Source: Novosphingobium sp. TH158 (lineage in GTDB: Bacteria; Pseudomonadota; Alphaproteobacteria; Sphingomonadales; Sphingomonadaceae). Taken from it: a stretch of 64,000 nt of DNA. The notes below the pieces were generated by a model. It did no database searches. It was not told where the DNA came from and saw only the letters and a program-made list of their open reading frames with translations. The translations under genes were made by a program, and so were the position numbers. Positions 16,545 through 24,863 of this stretch are shown here, in pieces (position 1 is the stretch's first letter; each line of letters opens with the position of its first letter). The stretch is from the NCBI RefSeq assembly GCF_002855555.1, contig NZ_PKRT01000002.1:248001-312000 (forward strand), read 5' to 3'.

Positions 16545-17375
16545 GTGCGTGATCCCTACGATCTGACGACCGCAGCGCATGACTTTCCGATGTGGGATGG
16601 ACCTCCGCGGCGGTCGATCCTCATCTGCACGCTGCCGCGTTCGGGAAGCACCCTGCTGGGCGAGGCGTTCTACTTCGCCTCGGGCCTTGGCTGTCCGCTA
16701 GAATATTTCCACGCCGGCTTTCGGCCGGCCTTTGCTTCAGCATGGCAAGCGCACACCTTGCCTGACCTTCGCGATGCCGTGTGGCGCCATCGCACCGATC
16801 CTTCGGGCACGCTGTCAGTCAAGCTGATGTGGCGCGACATCCAGGAACTGGCGATCGAGACAGACCCGGTGTTATTTGCGCCCCTGATCGAACAGCCGCC
16901 GGAAAGGGTCCCGGCTTCTGTTTATCGCAGTGCGGCAGCATTGCTTGAACAGCTGTTTCCGGCACCGATCACGATCCATCTGTTCCGTCGCGATCGGGTC
17001 CGGCAGGCCGTGTCGGCCTGCATCGCGAACGAAACGGGGCAGTGGCGCGCGATTGAGGGCGCCGGAATGCAGCGCGTGCGCGAACCCACCTACGATGCTG
17101 CGGCGATCCTGCATCAGATCAGCTATGCCGACCATGCCCATGGCCATTGGCGCAACCTGCTCGGCGCCATGCCCCAACCGCCGATCGCCGTAGCCTACGA
17201 AGACTTGCTCGGTGCCTACACGCCGACCCTGTCCGGTCTGTTCGCCCATCTGGGCCACCCCGGCCCCGTCCCCCCGGCGCGAATGCAGCGACAGGCAGAC
17301 GGCCAGTCGGAGGCGTTTGTCCGGCAATTCCTGCTTGAAACCGCTCATCGGGCCACTCCCCCAGGCACGGAATGA
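16545..17375 (+). CDS. Stf0-type sulfotransferase
   Basis: The protein has 276 residues, beginning at GTG 16545 (VRDPYDL). It carries the PAPS 5'-phosphosulfate loop ICTLPRSGSTLL near residue 27 and the 3'-phosphate-binding stretch with FRRDRVRQAVS, as in the Stf0 family (mycobacterial trehalose sulfotransferase group). It would transfer sulfate from PAPS to a hydroxyl group. The gene follows the precursor by 76 bp in the same direction and is followed after 4 bp by the oxygenase gene, so the peptide (Tyr40 or a Ser/Thr of the core) is the obvious candidate substrate, by context only. Confidence 0.8.
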   Translation: MRDPYDLTTAAHDFPMWDGPPRRSILICTLPRSGSTLLGEAFYFASGLGCPLEYFHAGFRPAFASAWQAHTLPDLRDAVWRHRTDPSGTLSVKLMWRDIQELAIETDPVLFAPLIEQPPERVPASVYRSAAALLEQLFPAPITIHLFRRDRVRQAVSACIANETGQWRAIEGAGMQRVREPTYDAAAILHQISYADHAHGHWRNLLGAMPQPPIAVAYEDLLGAYTPTLSGLFAHLGHPGPVPPARMQRQADGQSEAFVRQFLLETAHRATPPGTE

Positions 17376-17379
17376 TCGG

Positions 17380-17988
17380 ATGAAGCCGCCTCATCTCGTG
17401 CTCGACGATTTTCTGTCGTCCGAAGAAAGTGACGCTCTCTTCGAATGGGCCCTGTCGAACGAAGGGCGATTTTCGGAAGCACAGGTAGAACAGGGGATAG
17501 TGAAAGAGGCGCGCGTCAGTCGCGTCCTGCGCGACATCGGAGCTTTTGCCGGCCTTTACGAACAGCGCCTGCTGGCGCAGGTCGCTGGCTGGGTCGATGC
17601 GCTCCGGCTATCTCCTTTCACCCCCAGCACAGTGGAATTGGAGCTGGCGGCGCATGGCGACGGTGCATTCTTCGCCCTGCACAGCGATACCTATCGATCA
17701 GACCAGGCCGCGCGCGGCGATCGCATGATCAGCGCGGTATGCTATTTCCACCGCATTCCGAGCGGATTCAGCGGCGGATTCCTGCGCCTGCACAGCCTCG
17801 GCGCGCGACCCGGCGATCCCGGTCATGACATTCAACCACTGTCCGGACGGCTGGTCGTGTTTCCCTCCTGGTGGCCGCATGAGGTCTTGCCGGTGCGATG
17901 TCCGGAGAATCGCTTCATCGATTCGCGCTTCAGCCTGACCGGTTGGATCCATCGCGATCGCCCTGCACCGGGACGGCCCAGTACCTGA
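17380..17988 (+). CDS. 2OG-Fe(II) oxygenase (prolyl 4-hydroxylase-like fold)
   Basis: The protein has 202 residues from ATG 17380. The iron-binding triad is visible: His101-x-Asp103 (LHSDTY) and His167 (WWPHEV), with Arg183 (DSRFSL) placed to bind 2-oxoglutarate. The gene starts 4 bp after the sulfotransferase stop, so the two are an operon with the precursor. Hydroxylation of the core (for instance Pro42 or the ring residues) is plausible but untested. The frame is open further upstream, but that part is only the other frame of the sulfotransferase. Confidence 0.8.
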   Translation: MKPPHLVLDDFLSSEESDALFEWALSNEGRFSEAQVEQGIVKEARVSRVLRDIGAFAGLYEQRLLAQVAGWVDALRLSPFTPSTVELELAAHGDGAFFALHSDTYRSDQAARGDRMISAVCYFHRIPSGFSGGFLRLHSLGARPGDPGHDIQPLSGRLVVFPSWWPHEVLPVRCPENRFIDSRFSLTGWIHRDRPAPGRPST

Positions 17989-18148
17989 CGCAAGCAGCCA
18001 GCGATGCCGTCTGGTCGCCCGCTTTTCATGCAGGTGGAGACGCAGATCTCGGTCCGTCGATTCTTGCGGCAGCATGCCGTGACCGGGGCACTTCGACGAA
18101 GCTGCTCAACGCCAGCCTTGCCCCCGACGATCGGGGTCGGCCGACCGT

Positions 18149-19228
18149 TCAAGGAAGTCGGGCGTGGTCCGGGGTGGCTGCTCGGCGCCCTTCCCACCAG
18201 ACGAGCGGGCGGGCGATCGTCGCCATGCCGAGCCGCTTCCATAGCGATTTACACCGGAATTCGATCACATGGTCGATTGCCAGAGAGATCATCAGGAACA
18301 GCGCCACTGTGCCGATCACCAGGAACCACTTGTTCGCCTCGGTAATCCACCAGTAGAAAATCGTCATGCCCAGCGAAAAATGCAGCAGGTATAGCGGATA
18401 GGTCAGCGAACCGATCCGCCGCGCAAAGGGCAAGCGGGGGCTCCGCCCTCGCATCACCAGGAACAAGGCGAATACTGCCGCGATGAACACCGCACTGCCC
18501 AGCTCGCTGAAGCCCAGCGCGCGGGCATAAGCGCGCGAGGTAACCAGGCACAGGACGTAGGATACGGCTAGAAGGAACAGGTTCAGTCGCTCGTTCCGCC
18601 GCTGATAGAGCAGCGCCATCACCATTCCCGCAGAAAAGAAGTGATAGTGCTTGCCGAACAGGGCCACATCAATGCCGGCAAGCACAGCGGTCGATTGACC
18701 GGCGAGCCAAACGACCACGACAATCTGCAATCGGTGAATGGCTCCCGTGAGGATCAGGAGGGCGATCGCCAAATAGAAATTCAGCTCGACCACCAGCGTC
18801 CAATAGACAGTGTCGACATAGCGGTAGCCGAAAGCCGGAGCGTAAAAGACCAGGTTTGCCAGAACCTGTGGCCAGGTATCGAGGAAGCGCGGCGGTCCGA
18901 GCGGGGAGAGCATTGCGGTGAGGACCATGCATAGCACGAACGTCGGATAGATCCGGGCGAAGCGGTTGGCTACAAAGGTTGATGCCCTCTCACGCTGCGC
19001 CACCAGCGTGACGACCATTCCACTGATCATCAGGAACGAGAAAAGCGCGGTCGAGGCGAATTGGGTGTACTGGGTAAATGCGCCGAAGCTCGTGATGCCA
19101 TGACCTATCCGCGGATCGGGTGCCAGCACGAGATAGTGATGCAGCATGACCAACAGCGCGCAAAACAGCCGCACGTAATCGAGCCAATCAAGCCGCAAGG
19201 CGGCGTCGCCACTCGCGATTCGGTCAGG
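18149..19228 (-). CDS. Acyltransferase 3 family membrane protein
   Basis: The protein has about 359 residues with some ten hydrophobic helices. It begins in the family manner (RLDWLDYVRLFCALLVMLHHY), with the catalytic-type His in HHY and the arginine-rich NRFARIYP loop. Such OafA/YrhL-like enzymes O-acylate surface sugars or secreted small molecules. I prefer ATG 19228; a TTG at 19261 would add 11 residues. It converges with the oxygenase gene across a 160-bp gap with nothing recognisable. Whether it acts on the lasso peptide or on a surface glycan cannot be decided from sequence. Confidence 0.8.
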   Translation of the reverse strand, partial: PDRIASGDAALRLDWLDYVRLFCALLVMLHHYLVLAPDPRIGHGITSFGAFTQYTQFASTALFSFLMISGMVVTLVAQRERASTFVANRFARIYPTFVLCMVLTAMLSPLGPPRFLDTWPQVLANLVFYAPAFGYRYVDTVYWTLVVELNFYLAIALLILTGAIHRLQIVVVVWLAGQSTAVLAGIDVALFGKHYHFFSAGMVMALLYQRRNERLNLFLLAVSYVLCLVTSRAYARALGFSELGSAVFIAAVFALFLVMRGRSPRLPFARRIGSLTYPLYLLHFSLGMTIFYWWITEANKWFLVIGTVALFLMISLAIDHVIEFRCKSLWKRLGMATIARPLVWWEGRRAATPDHARLP

Positions 19229-19410
19229 CATGGACGTCGTAACCGTGGCGGCAGTGGGCAAATCACGTCCATTCTGTGGCGGGCGATGGCAACCACATAA
19301 ACGGCGTTAACCCGAATGAACATCCGCTTCGCAATCGCACGCCCAATGCCCAAGGCGAACTGCACCCCGCCTCACTCGGCAAAAGGGATCCCGGCAATTT
19401 GCGGACTGGA

Positions 19411-19486
19411 TGGTGAGCCCTGCTGGGTTCGAACCAGCGACCTACTGATTAAAAGTCAGTTGCTCTACCGACTGAGCTAAGGGCCC
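19411..19486 (-). tRNA. tRNA-Lys (anticodon TTT)
   Basis: On the minus strand the sequence folds into a full cloverleaf: acceptor GGGCCCT paired with AGGGCTC, D-arm TTAGCTCAGTCGGTAGAGC, anticodon loop CTTTTAA (anticodon TTT) and T-arm with GGTTCGAACC. A CCA end is encoded (19411-19413). It marks the border between the accessory region and the following housekeeping genes. Confidence 0.97.
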
Positions 19487-19503
19487 TCACCGTTGGAGCC
19501 GCC

Positions 19504-19995
19504 CTAGGGGAGCGGACGGGGTCGGGTCAAGCGGGTGTGGAGCTGGCGGAGCGATTGTGCGGTGATGGGATCGCGCCAGTGCGCCGCCACGTCTAGCGCG
19601 GGGCGGAGTACGAAATCCCGCTTGCGGAATTCGGGATGCGGCACGGTCAGGCCCGGCACGGCCCATGTCCCGCCGCTCCACAGGACGATATCCAGATCGA
19701 GCACCCGCGGTCCCCAGCGCTGGCCCCTGCGCGTGCGGCCGAAGCGGCGTTCTACGTCTTGCAGGCAATCGAGCATGGCCTCCGGCCCCAGATCGCTTTC
19801 GACCAGGATGGCGGCATTGGCATAGCGGCGCAGAGACGGGCCTAATGGTGCGCTGGCGATGGCGCGTGAGCAGGCCAGAAGCCGCAAGCCATCGCGTTCC
19901 AGCGTCGTAATGGCGGCGGCCAGCACGCGTCGGGGATCGCCATGGCACGGGTGGCGGCGGTTCGATCCCAGCGCGATCAGATAGCGGTGAAGCAA
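19504..19995 (-). CDS. folK: 2-amino-4-hydroxy-6-hydroxymethyldihydropteridine pyrophosphokinase
   Basis: The protein has 163 residues and catalyses pyrophosphorylation of hydroxymethyl-dihydropterin in folate synthesis. The family signature RWGPRVLDLDI (about residues 92-102) and the N-terminal IALGSN are both present, as is VPHPEFRKRDFVLRP near the C-terminus. The first codon appears to be TTG at 19995 with no clear ribosome site; translation may be coupled to aguB, which ends 9 bp upstream. Confidence 0.9.
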   Translation of the reverse strand: MLHRYLIALGSNRRHPCHGDPRRVLAAAITTLERDGLRLLACSRAIASAPLGPSLRRYANAAILVESDLGPEAMLDCLQDVERRFGRTRRGQRWGPRVLDLDIVLWSGGTWAVPGLTVPHPEFRKRDFVLRPALDVAAHWRDPITAQSLRQLHTRLTRPRPLP

Positions 19996-20004
19996 GCGCC
20001 GCGC

Positions 20005-20856
<852 letters not shown>

Positions 20857-20904
20857 GCCGCCGCCCTAGCATTGCCCGCGCGCGCGGGCCAGCGCTTGCG
20901 GACC

Positions 20905-21756
20905 TCAGCGACGCTTGCGGAACAGCAGGGTCATCCGGTCGCTCTCGCCGATGGCGGTGAGCCGCGCCTTTTCCGCTTCATCCGTCACGCCGCGGAAATT
21001 GGGCGGCAGCATCCATACGCCGTTCTTGTGGTTGGCCGGATCCTTGCGGTTGGCGTTAAGCTCGCTCCGGGCGACCAGTTCGAAGCCATGCGCTTCGACA
21101 AGGGCGATCACGTCCTTTTCCCGCAGATAGCCGTTGTTGCCGCTGGCATAGCCGAAGTCCGCCTTGGCCCGCGCGCGGTGCTGTTCGATGCCCAGCAGGC
21201 CATCGTCCTTCAACAGGTCGCGGATGGCCAGCAGTTCGCGCCGGACAAGGTTCTGCCGCCAAAGGTTGTGCATCTCGCGCATGACCATCACGCGATCGAC
21301 CTTGCCCTTGAGATCATCGGGCAGGGTATCGGTGTTGTAGGCCCCGATCCGGTCGGCACTGGCGCCGGTCCAGCCGTTTACCTGCGCGGGGAACTTGCTG
21401 CCAAGGTCAGCGAACATGCGCTTCATCGGATCGCTGGCGGTGCGGACATCGGGATTGAGGCCGATGTAGCGGCCCTTTTCGCCAAGGTAGGGAACCAACA
21501 CGCGCGTCCACCAGCCGCTGGAGGGCATGTAGTCCACCACGGTCATGCCCGGCTTCACCTTGAAGAAGGCCAGCGTTTCGGCCGGGTGGCGATACTGGTC
21601 GCGGATGCGGTCGCCGTCGCGGCGCGGATCGGCGAGGACAACGGCGAGCGCCTGGTCGGCGGGGATCTTCGCCTTGGCGGCGGCCGGCTCTGCCGTGGCA
21701 ACCGCAAGCGGGGCGGAAAGGGCAAGGGCGCAGAAGGCTAAGAGAGTGCGTCGCAT
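20905..21756 (-). CDS. Exported class I SAM-dependent methyltransferase-like protein
   Basis: The protein has 283 residues from ATG 21756, with a signal peptide (MRRTLLAFCALALSAPLAVA). The mature part has a methyltransferase-like Rossmann core (GMTVVDYMPSSGWWTRVLVPYLG; later VDRVMVMREMHNL), although the SAM-binding Gly loop is unusual (PSSGWW). Such periplasmic methyltransferase-like proteins are common in proteobacteria, and the substrate is unknown. AAGGAG lies 10 bp upstream of the chosen start. The frame extends 20 codons further but would bury the signal peptide. It is divergent from msrA. Confidence 0.75.
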   Translation of the reverse strand: MRRTLLAFCALALSAPLAVATAEPAAAKAKIPADQALAVVLADPRRDGDRIRDQYRHPAETLAFFKVKPGMTVVDYMPSSGWWTRVLVPYLGEKGRYIGLNPDVRTASDPMKRMFADLGSKFPAQVNGWTGASADRIGAYNTDTLPDDLKGKVDRVMVMREMHNLWRQNLVRRELLAIRDLLKDDGLLGIEQHRARAKADFGYASGNNGYLREKDVIALVEAHGFELVARSELNANRKDPANHKNGVWMLPPNFRGVTDEAEKARLTAIGESDRMTLLFRKRR

Positions 21757-21871
21757 GGAAAATATGCTCCTTGAGGGGGGATGTGCCTTTATTAGTTGCA
21801 CGCGCAACGATGACAAGCCGGGCAGCGCTGCCTATCTGGAGCGCAAAGAACAATTGGAGGAACGCACGACC

Positions 21872-22399
21872 ATGGCCGAGGCAATTTTCGCAGGTGGCTG
21901 CTTCTGGTGCACCGAGGCGGTGTTCCGCTCGATCGCCGGCGTCAGCGCGGTAGAGAGCGGCTATATCGGCGGCACGGTGCCCAATCCGACCTACAAGCAG
22001 GTCTGCACCGGCACGACCGGCCATGCCGAGGCGATCCGCATTGCCTTCGACCCCGAGGTCGTCAGCTATGCCGACCTGCTCGACATTCACATGGCAACGC
22101 ACGATCCGACGCAGCTCAACCGCCAGGGCAACGATGTCGGCACGCAGTATCGCTCGGCGCTGTTCCCGCTTGACGAGGTGCAGCACGCCGAAGCCGAGGA
22201 TGCCATCACCCGCTGGAATGCCGCACACGACAAGATCGCCGTGACGACCATCGAAGGGCCCGCCGAGTGGTTCCCGGCGGAAGACTATCATCAGGAATAC
22301 TGGCAGGGCGAAGGCCAGCGCAATCCCTATTGCCTGGCGGTCATTCCGCCGAAGCTGGCAAAGCTGCAGAAGGGCTTTTCCGAGAAATTGAAGGACTAG
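21872..22399 (+). CDS. msrA: Peptide-methionine (S)-S-oxide reductase
   Basis: The protein has 175 residues and repairs oxidised methionine. The catalytic Cys10 sits in the family motif GGCFWCTE, followed by GYIGG and the YHQEY signature near the C-terminus. A ribosome site TTGGAGG precedes the ATG. Its stop overlaps that of rsmB on the other strand by 4 bp. A separate msrB lies at about 34 kb. Confidence 0.95.
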   Translation: MAEAIFAGGCFWCTEAVFRSIAGVSAVESGYIGGTVPNPTYKQVCTGTTGHAEAIRIAFDPEVVSYADLLDIHMATHDPTQLNRQGNDVGTQYRSALFPLDEVQHAEAEDAITRWNAAHDKIAVTTIEGPAEWFPAEDYHQEYWQGEGQRNPYCLAVIPPKLAKLQKGFSEKLKD

Positions 22400-23628
22400 G
22401 CCCGGAAACGGGCGATGAAGAATCCGTCAAGTCCGCCCGCATCGGCCAGCATCCCCGGATCGGTTCGCACCCAGCCTTCGGCAGTGGGCGCGATGCCTGT
22501 GGGCAGTTCCTCTGGCCGCACGGGATCGACAGCGAGGTCAAGCGCGGCCACCTGCGCCTCGCCCTCCTGCGCTTCGAGCGAGCATACGGCATAGACCAGC
22601 GACCCGCCCGGCTTGATCCAGTCGGCGGCGCGGTGGAGCATGGCGTTCTGCAATTCCGCCATTTCCGCCATCTGCCTCTGCCCCACACGGTGCAGGACAT
22701 CGGGATGGCGGCGGCAAGTACCGGTGGCCGTGCACGGCGCATCGATCAGCACGGCATCGAACTGCGCCTCGGGCTGCCATTTCAGGGCATCGGCGGTGAC
22801 CACCTCTGCCTGCAGCCCGGTGCGGGACAGGTTGGCCTGCAACCGCTCAAGCCGCTTGGCGCTGACGTCGAGCGCGGTTACCCGCCAGCCGGCTGCCGCC
22901 AGTTGCAGCGTCTTGCCGCCCGGCGCGGCGCAGAGATCGAGCACGGTGCGCCCCTCGCCCGGCCCCAGCAGGCGCGCGGGCAGGCTGGCGGCAAGATCCT
23001 GCACCCACCAGGCGCCTTCATCATAGCCAGCGAGATTTTCCACCGCCTCGCCCCGCGAAAGGCGGACATGGCCCGGCATGAGCGAAACGCCGCCGAGCCA
23101 TTCCGCCCAGTCGAGGGTCGATCCCGCATCGCGCAAGGCCAGGTCGAGCGGCGGCGGCAGGGCAAGCCCGGCGGCGATGGCAGGCGCTCGATCGCCCCAG
23201 CGCCCGGCCACGGCATGGGGCAAGCTGGGCACTTCGGGCAGGCTCGCGCTGCGCTTCGACAGGGTGGAAAAGACACCGTGCGCCAAGCGGCGCGGCCCGC
23301 CGGCCAGCAGGGGCAGGCCCGTGGCGATCACGGCGTGCGGCGGCGTATCGAGCCGCAGCCAGCCTGCCAGCATCAGCCGAAGCACCGAACGCGGCTTGGC
23401 ATCTTCCGGCAGGACATCCCGCGTGGCGCTGTCAATCAGGGCGTCGAGATCGGTCAGCCAGCGCAGCGCTTCGCTCGCCAGCGCGATAGCCAGGGCCCGG
23501 TCCGGCCCGCCGACGATCCCCTGGCAGGCATTGTGCGCCGCCTGCTCAAGCGTTTCGCCCCGGCGCAGCACGGCATCGAGGAGCTTGAGCGCGGCGCGGC
23601 GGGCGGGAAGGCCGGGAACATCTGACAT
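22396..23628 (-). CDS. RsmB/NOP-family RNA (cytosine-5) methyltransferase
   Basis: The protein has 410 residues. The N-terminal NusB-like helical domain is followed by the methyltransferase core with VLDLCAAPGGKTLQLA. Two catalytic cysteines are visible in IDAPCTATGTCRRHPDV and VYAVCSLEAQEGE. It probably methylates a cytosine in 16S rRNA (RsmB role). It converges on msrA, with overlapping stop codons, and is divergent from the DUF1674 gene. Confidence 0.9.
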   Translation of the reverse strand: MSDVPGLPARRAALKLLDAVLRRGETLEQAAHNACQGIVGGPDRALAIALASEALRWLTDLDALIDSATRDVLPEDAKPRSVLRLMLAGWLRLDTPPHAVIATGLPLLAGGPRRLAHGVFSTLSKRSASLPEVPSLPHAVAGRWGDRAPAIAAGLALPPPLDLALRDAGSTLDWAEWLGGVSLMPGHVRLSRGEAVENLAGYDEGAWWVQDLAASLPARLLGPGEGRTVLDLCAAPGGKTLQLAAAGWRVTALDVSAKRLERLQANLSRTGLQAEVVTADALKWQPEAQFDAVLIDAPCTATGTCRRHPDVLHRVGQRQMAEMAELQNAMLHRAADWIKPGGSLVYAVCSLEAQEGEAQVAALDLAVDPVRPEELPTGIAPTAEGWVRTDPGMLADAGGLDGFFIARFRA

Positions 23629-23673
23629 GGCGTGGCCCTAGCCGCGATTGCATCCCGCCGCCAGCGGGACCAT

Positions 23674-23853
23674 ATGCGTCGCATGACCCAACGCGCCACC
23701 CAACGCCCGAAGGGCTTCGTCAAGCCCACCCACTGGACCAACGATCCCGCGCCGAAGCCCGACAAGGCCCGGCAGCAGGGCGAGGAGCCCGATGGCCTTT
23801 CCCCCACCCGCTATGGCGACTGGGTGAAAGACGGCATCGCGATCGACTTCTAG
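23674..23853 (+). CDS. DUF1674 / SDHAF4-like small protein
   Basis: The product has 59 residues. The conserved DUF1674 end PTRYGDWVKDGIAIDF is clear. Homologues of this domain assist assembly of succinate dehydrogenase (eukaryotic SDHAF4), so a role in complex II maturation is likely. Start at ATG 23674; an ATG three codons later is also possible. Its stop overlaps the hemH stop on the opposite strand by 4 bp. Confidence 0.85.
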   Translation: MRRMTQRATQRPKGFVKPTHWTNDPAPKPDKARQQGEEPDGLSPTRYGDWVKDGIAIDF

Positions 23854-24863
23854 GCCCAGCCGGCCAGTTCGCGGCGCACCAGCGCTTCCAGCATGGCCAT
23901 GCCGGGTTCTCCGGCATTGAGGCATTCCAGCGTCGCGAAATCGGTGCCGCCTGCTTCAAGGAAATCCTCGCGCCCGCGGATGCCCAGCTCCTCGATGGTT
24001 TCAAGGCAATCGGCGGAAAAGCCCGGCGCGGCGATGGCAAGGCGCTTCGTGCCTTTCTGCGCCTCTGCCGCGATCACCGCATCGGTCGCCGGCTCAAGCC
24101 ACTTGGCCTTGCCAAAGCGCGACTGGAAGGTGACTTCGAACCGAACATCGCCCCAGTCCTTCGCCAGCGCCTCGGCCAGCAGGCGGGCGGTCTTGCGGCA
24201 CTGGCAGTGATAGGGATCGCCAAGGTGCAGCGTGCGCTCGGGCATGCCGTGGAACGAAAGCAGCAGCACTTCCGGGCGAAACGACAGGGCGGCAAGCTGA
24301 CGCGCGGTGTCCTGCGCCAGCGCGGCGATGTGGAGCGGATCGTCATAATAGGGTGGCAGGGTGCGGATGGCGGGTTGCCAGCGCATCGCCTTGAGCGCCG
24401 CGCCCACCGCGTCCATCGCGCTCGCCGTGGTGGCACCGGAATACTGCGGGTACATCGGCGCAATGAGAATGCGGTCGCAGCCCTGGTCCTTCAGGGCCTG
24501 GATGCGCGAGGCGACCGAGGGGTTGCCATAGCGCATGGCCCAATCGACCTGCACACCCTCCCCCATCCGAACCTGCAAGGCCTCCGCCTGCGCCTTGGTG
24601 ATCGCAGCCAGCGGTGAGCCGGCATCGGTCCAGACCTGGCTATAGGCATGGGCGGACATTTTCGGACGGGTGTTGAGGATGATGCCGTTGAGGATCGGCC
24701 ACCAGATAATGCGCGGGATTTCAACCACGCGCGGGTCCATCAGGAATTCACCAAGATAACGCTTTACTGCGGCGGGCGTGGGCGCATCGGGGGTGCCGAG
24801 GTTGATCAGCAGCACGCCAACACCCTTGGTCTTGACGGGGGGATGGCCTTCGGGGCGGATCAT
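23850..24863 (-). CDS. hemH: Ferrochelatase
   Basis: The 337-residue protein inserts iron into protoporphyrin IX, the last step of haem synthesis. The family landmarks are present: VLLINLGTPDAP at the start, MRYGNPS, YPQYSGATTAS, LLLSFHGMPERTL with the metal-site His, and FQSRFGKAKWLEPATD with the active-site Glu region. Its start overlaps the stop of the molybdenum hydroxylase gene (ATGA), linking the two genes and mrp into one operon. Confidence 0.95.
   Translation of the reverse strand: MIRPEGHPPVKTKGVGVLLINLGTPDAPTPAAVKRYLGEFLMDPRVVEIPRIIWWPILNGIILNTRPKMSAHAYSQVWTDAGSPLAAITKAQAEALQVRMGEGVQVDWAMRYGNPSVASRIQALKDQGCDRILIAPMYPQYSGATTASAMDAVGAALKAMRWQPAIRTLPPYYDDPLHIAALAQDTARQLAALSFRPEVLLLSFHGMPERTLHLGDPYHCQCRKTARLLAEALAKDWGDVRFEVTFQSRFGKAKWLEPATDAVIAAEAQKGTKRLAIAAPGFSADCLETIEELGIRGREDFLEAGGTDFATLECLNAGEPGMAMLEALVRRELAGWA

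Noticed and set aside
18004..18345. Plus-strand open frame after the 2OG oxygenase
   Set aside because: It overlaps the acyltransferase antisense, has no ribosome site and shows no recognisable domain.
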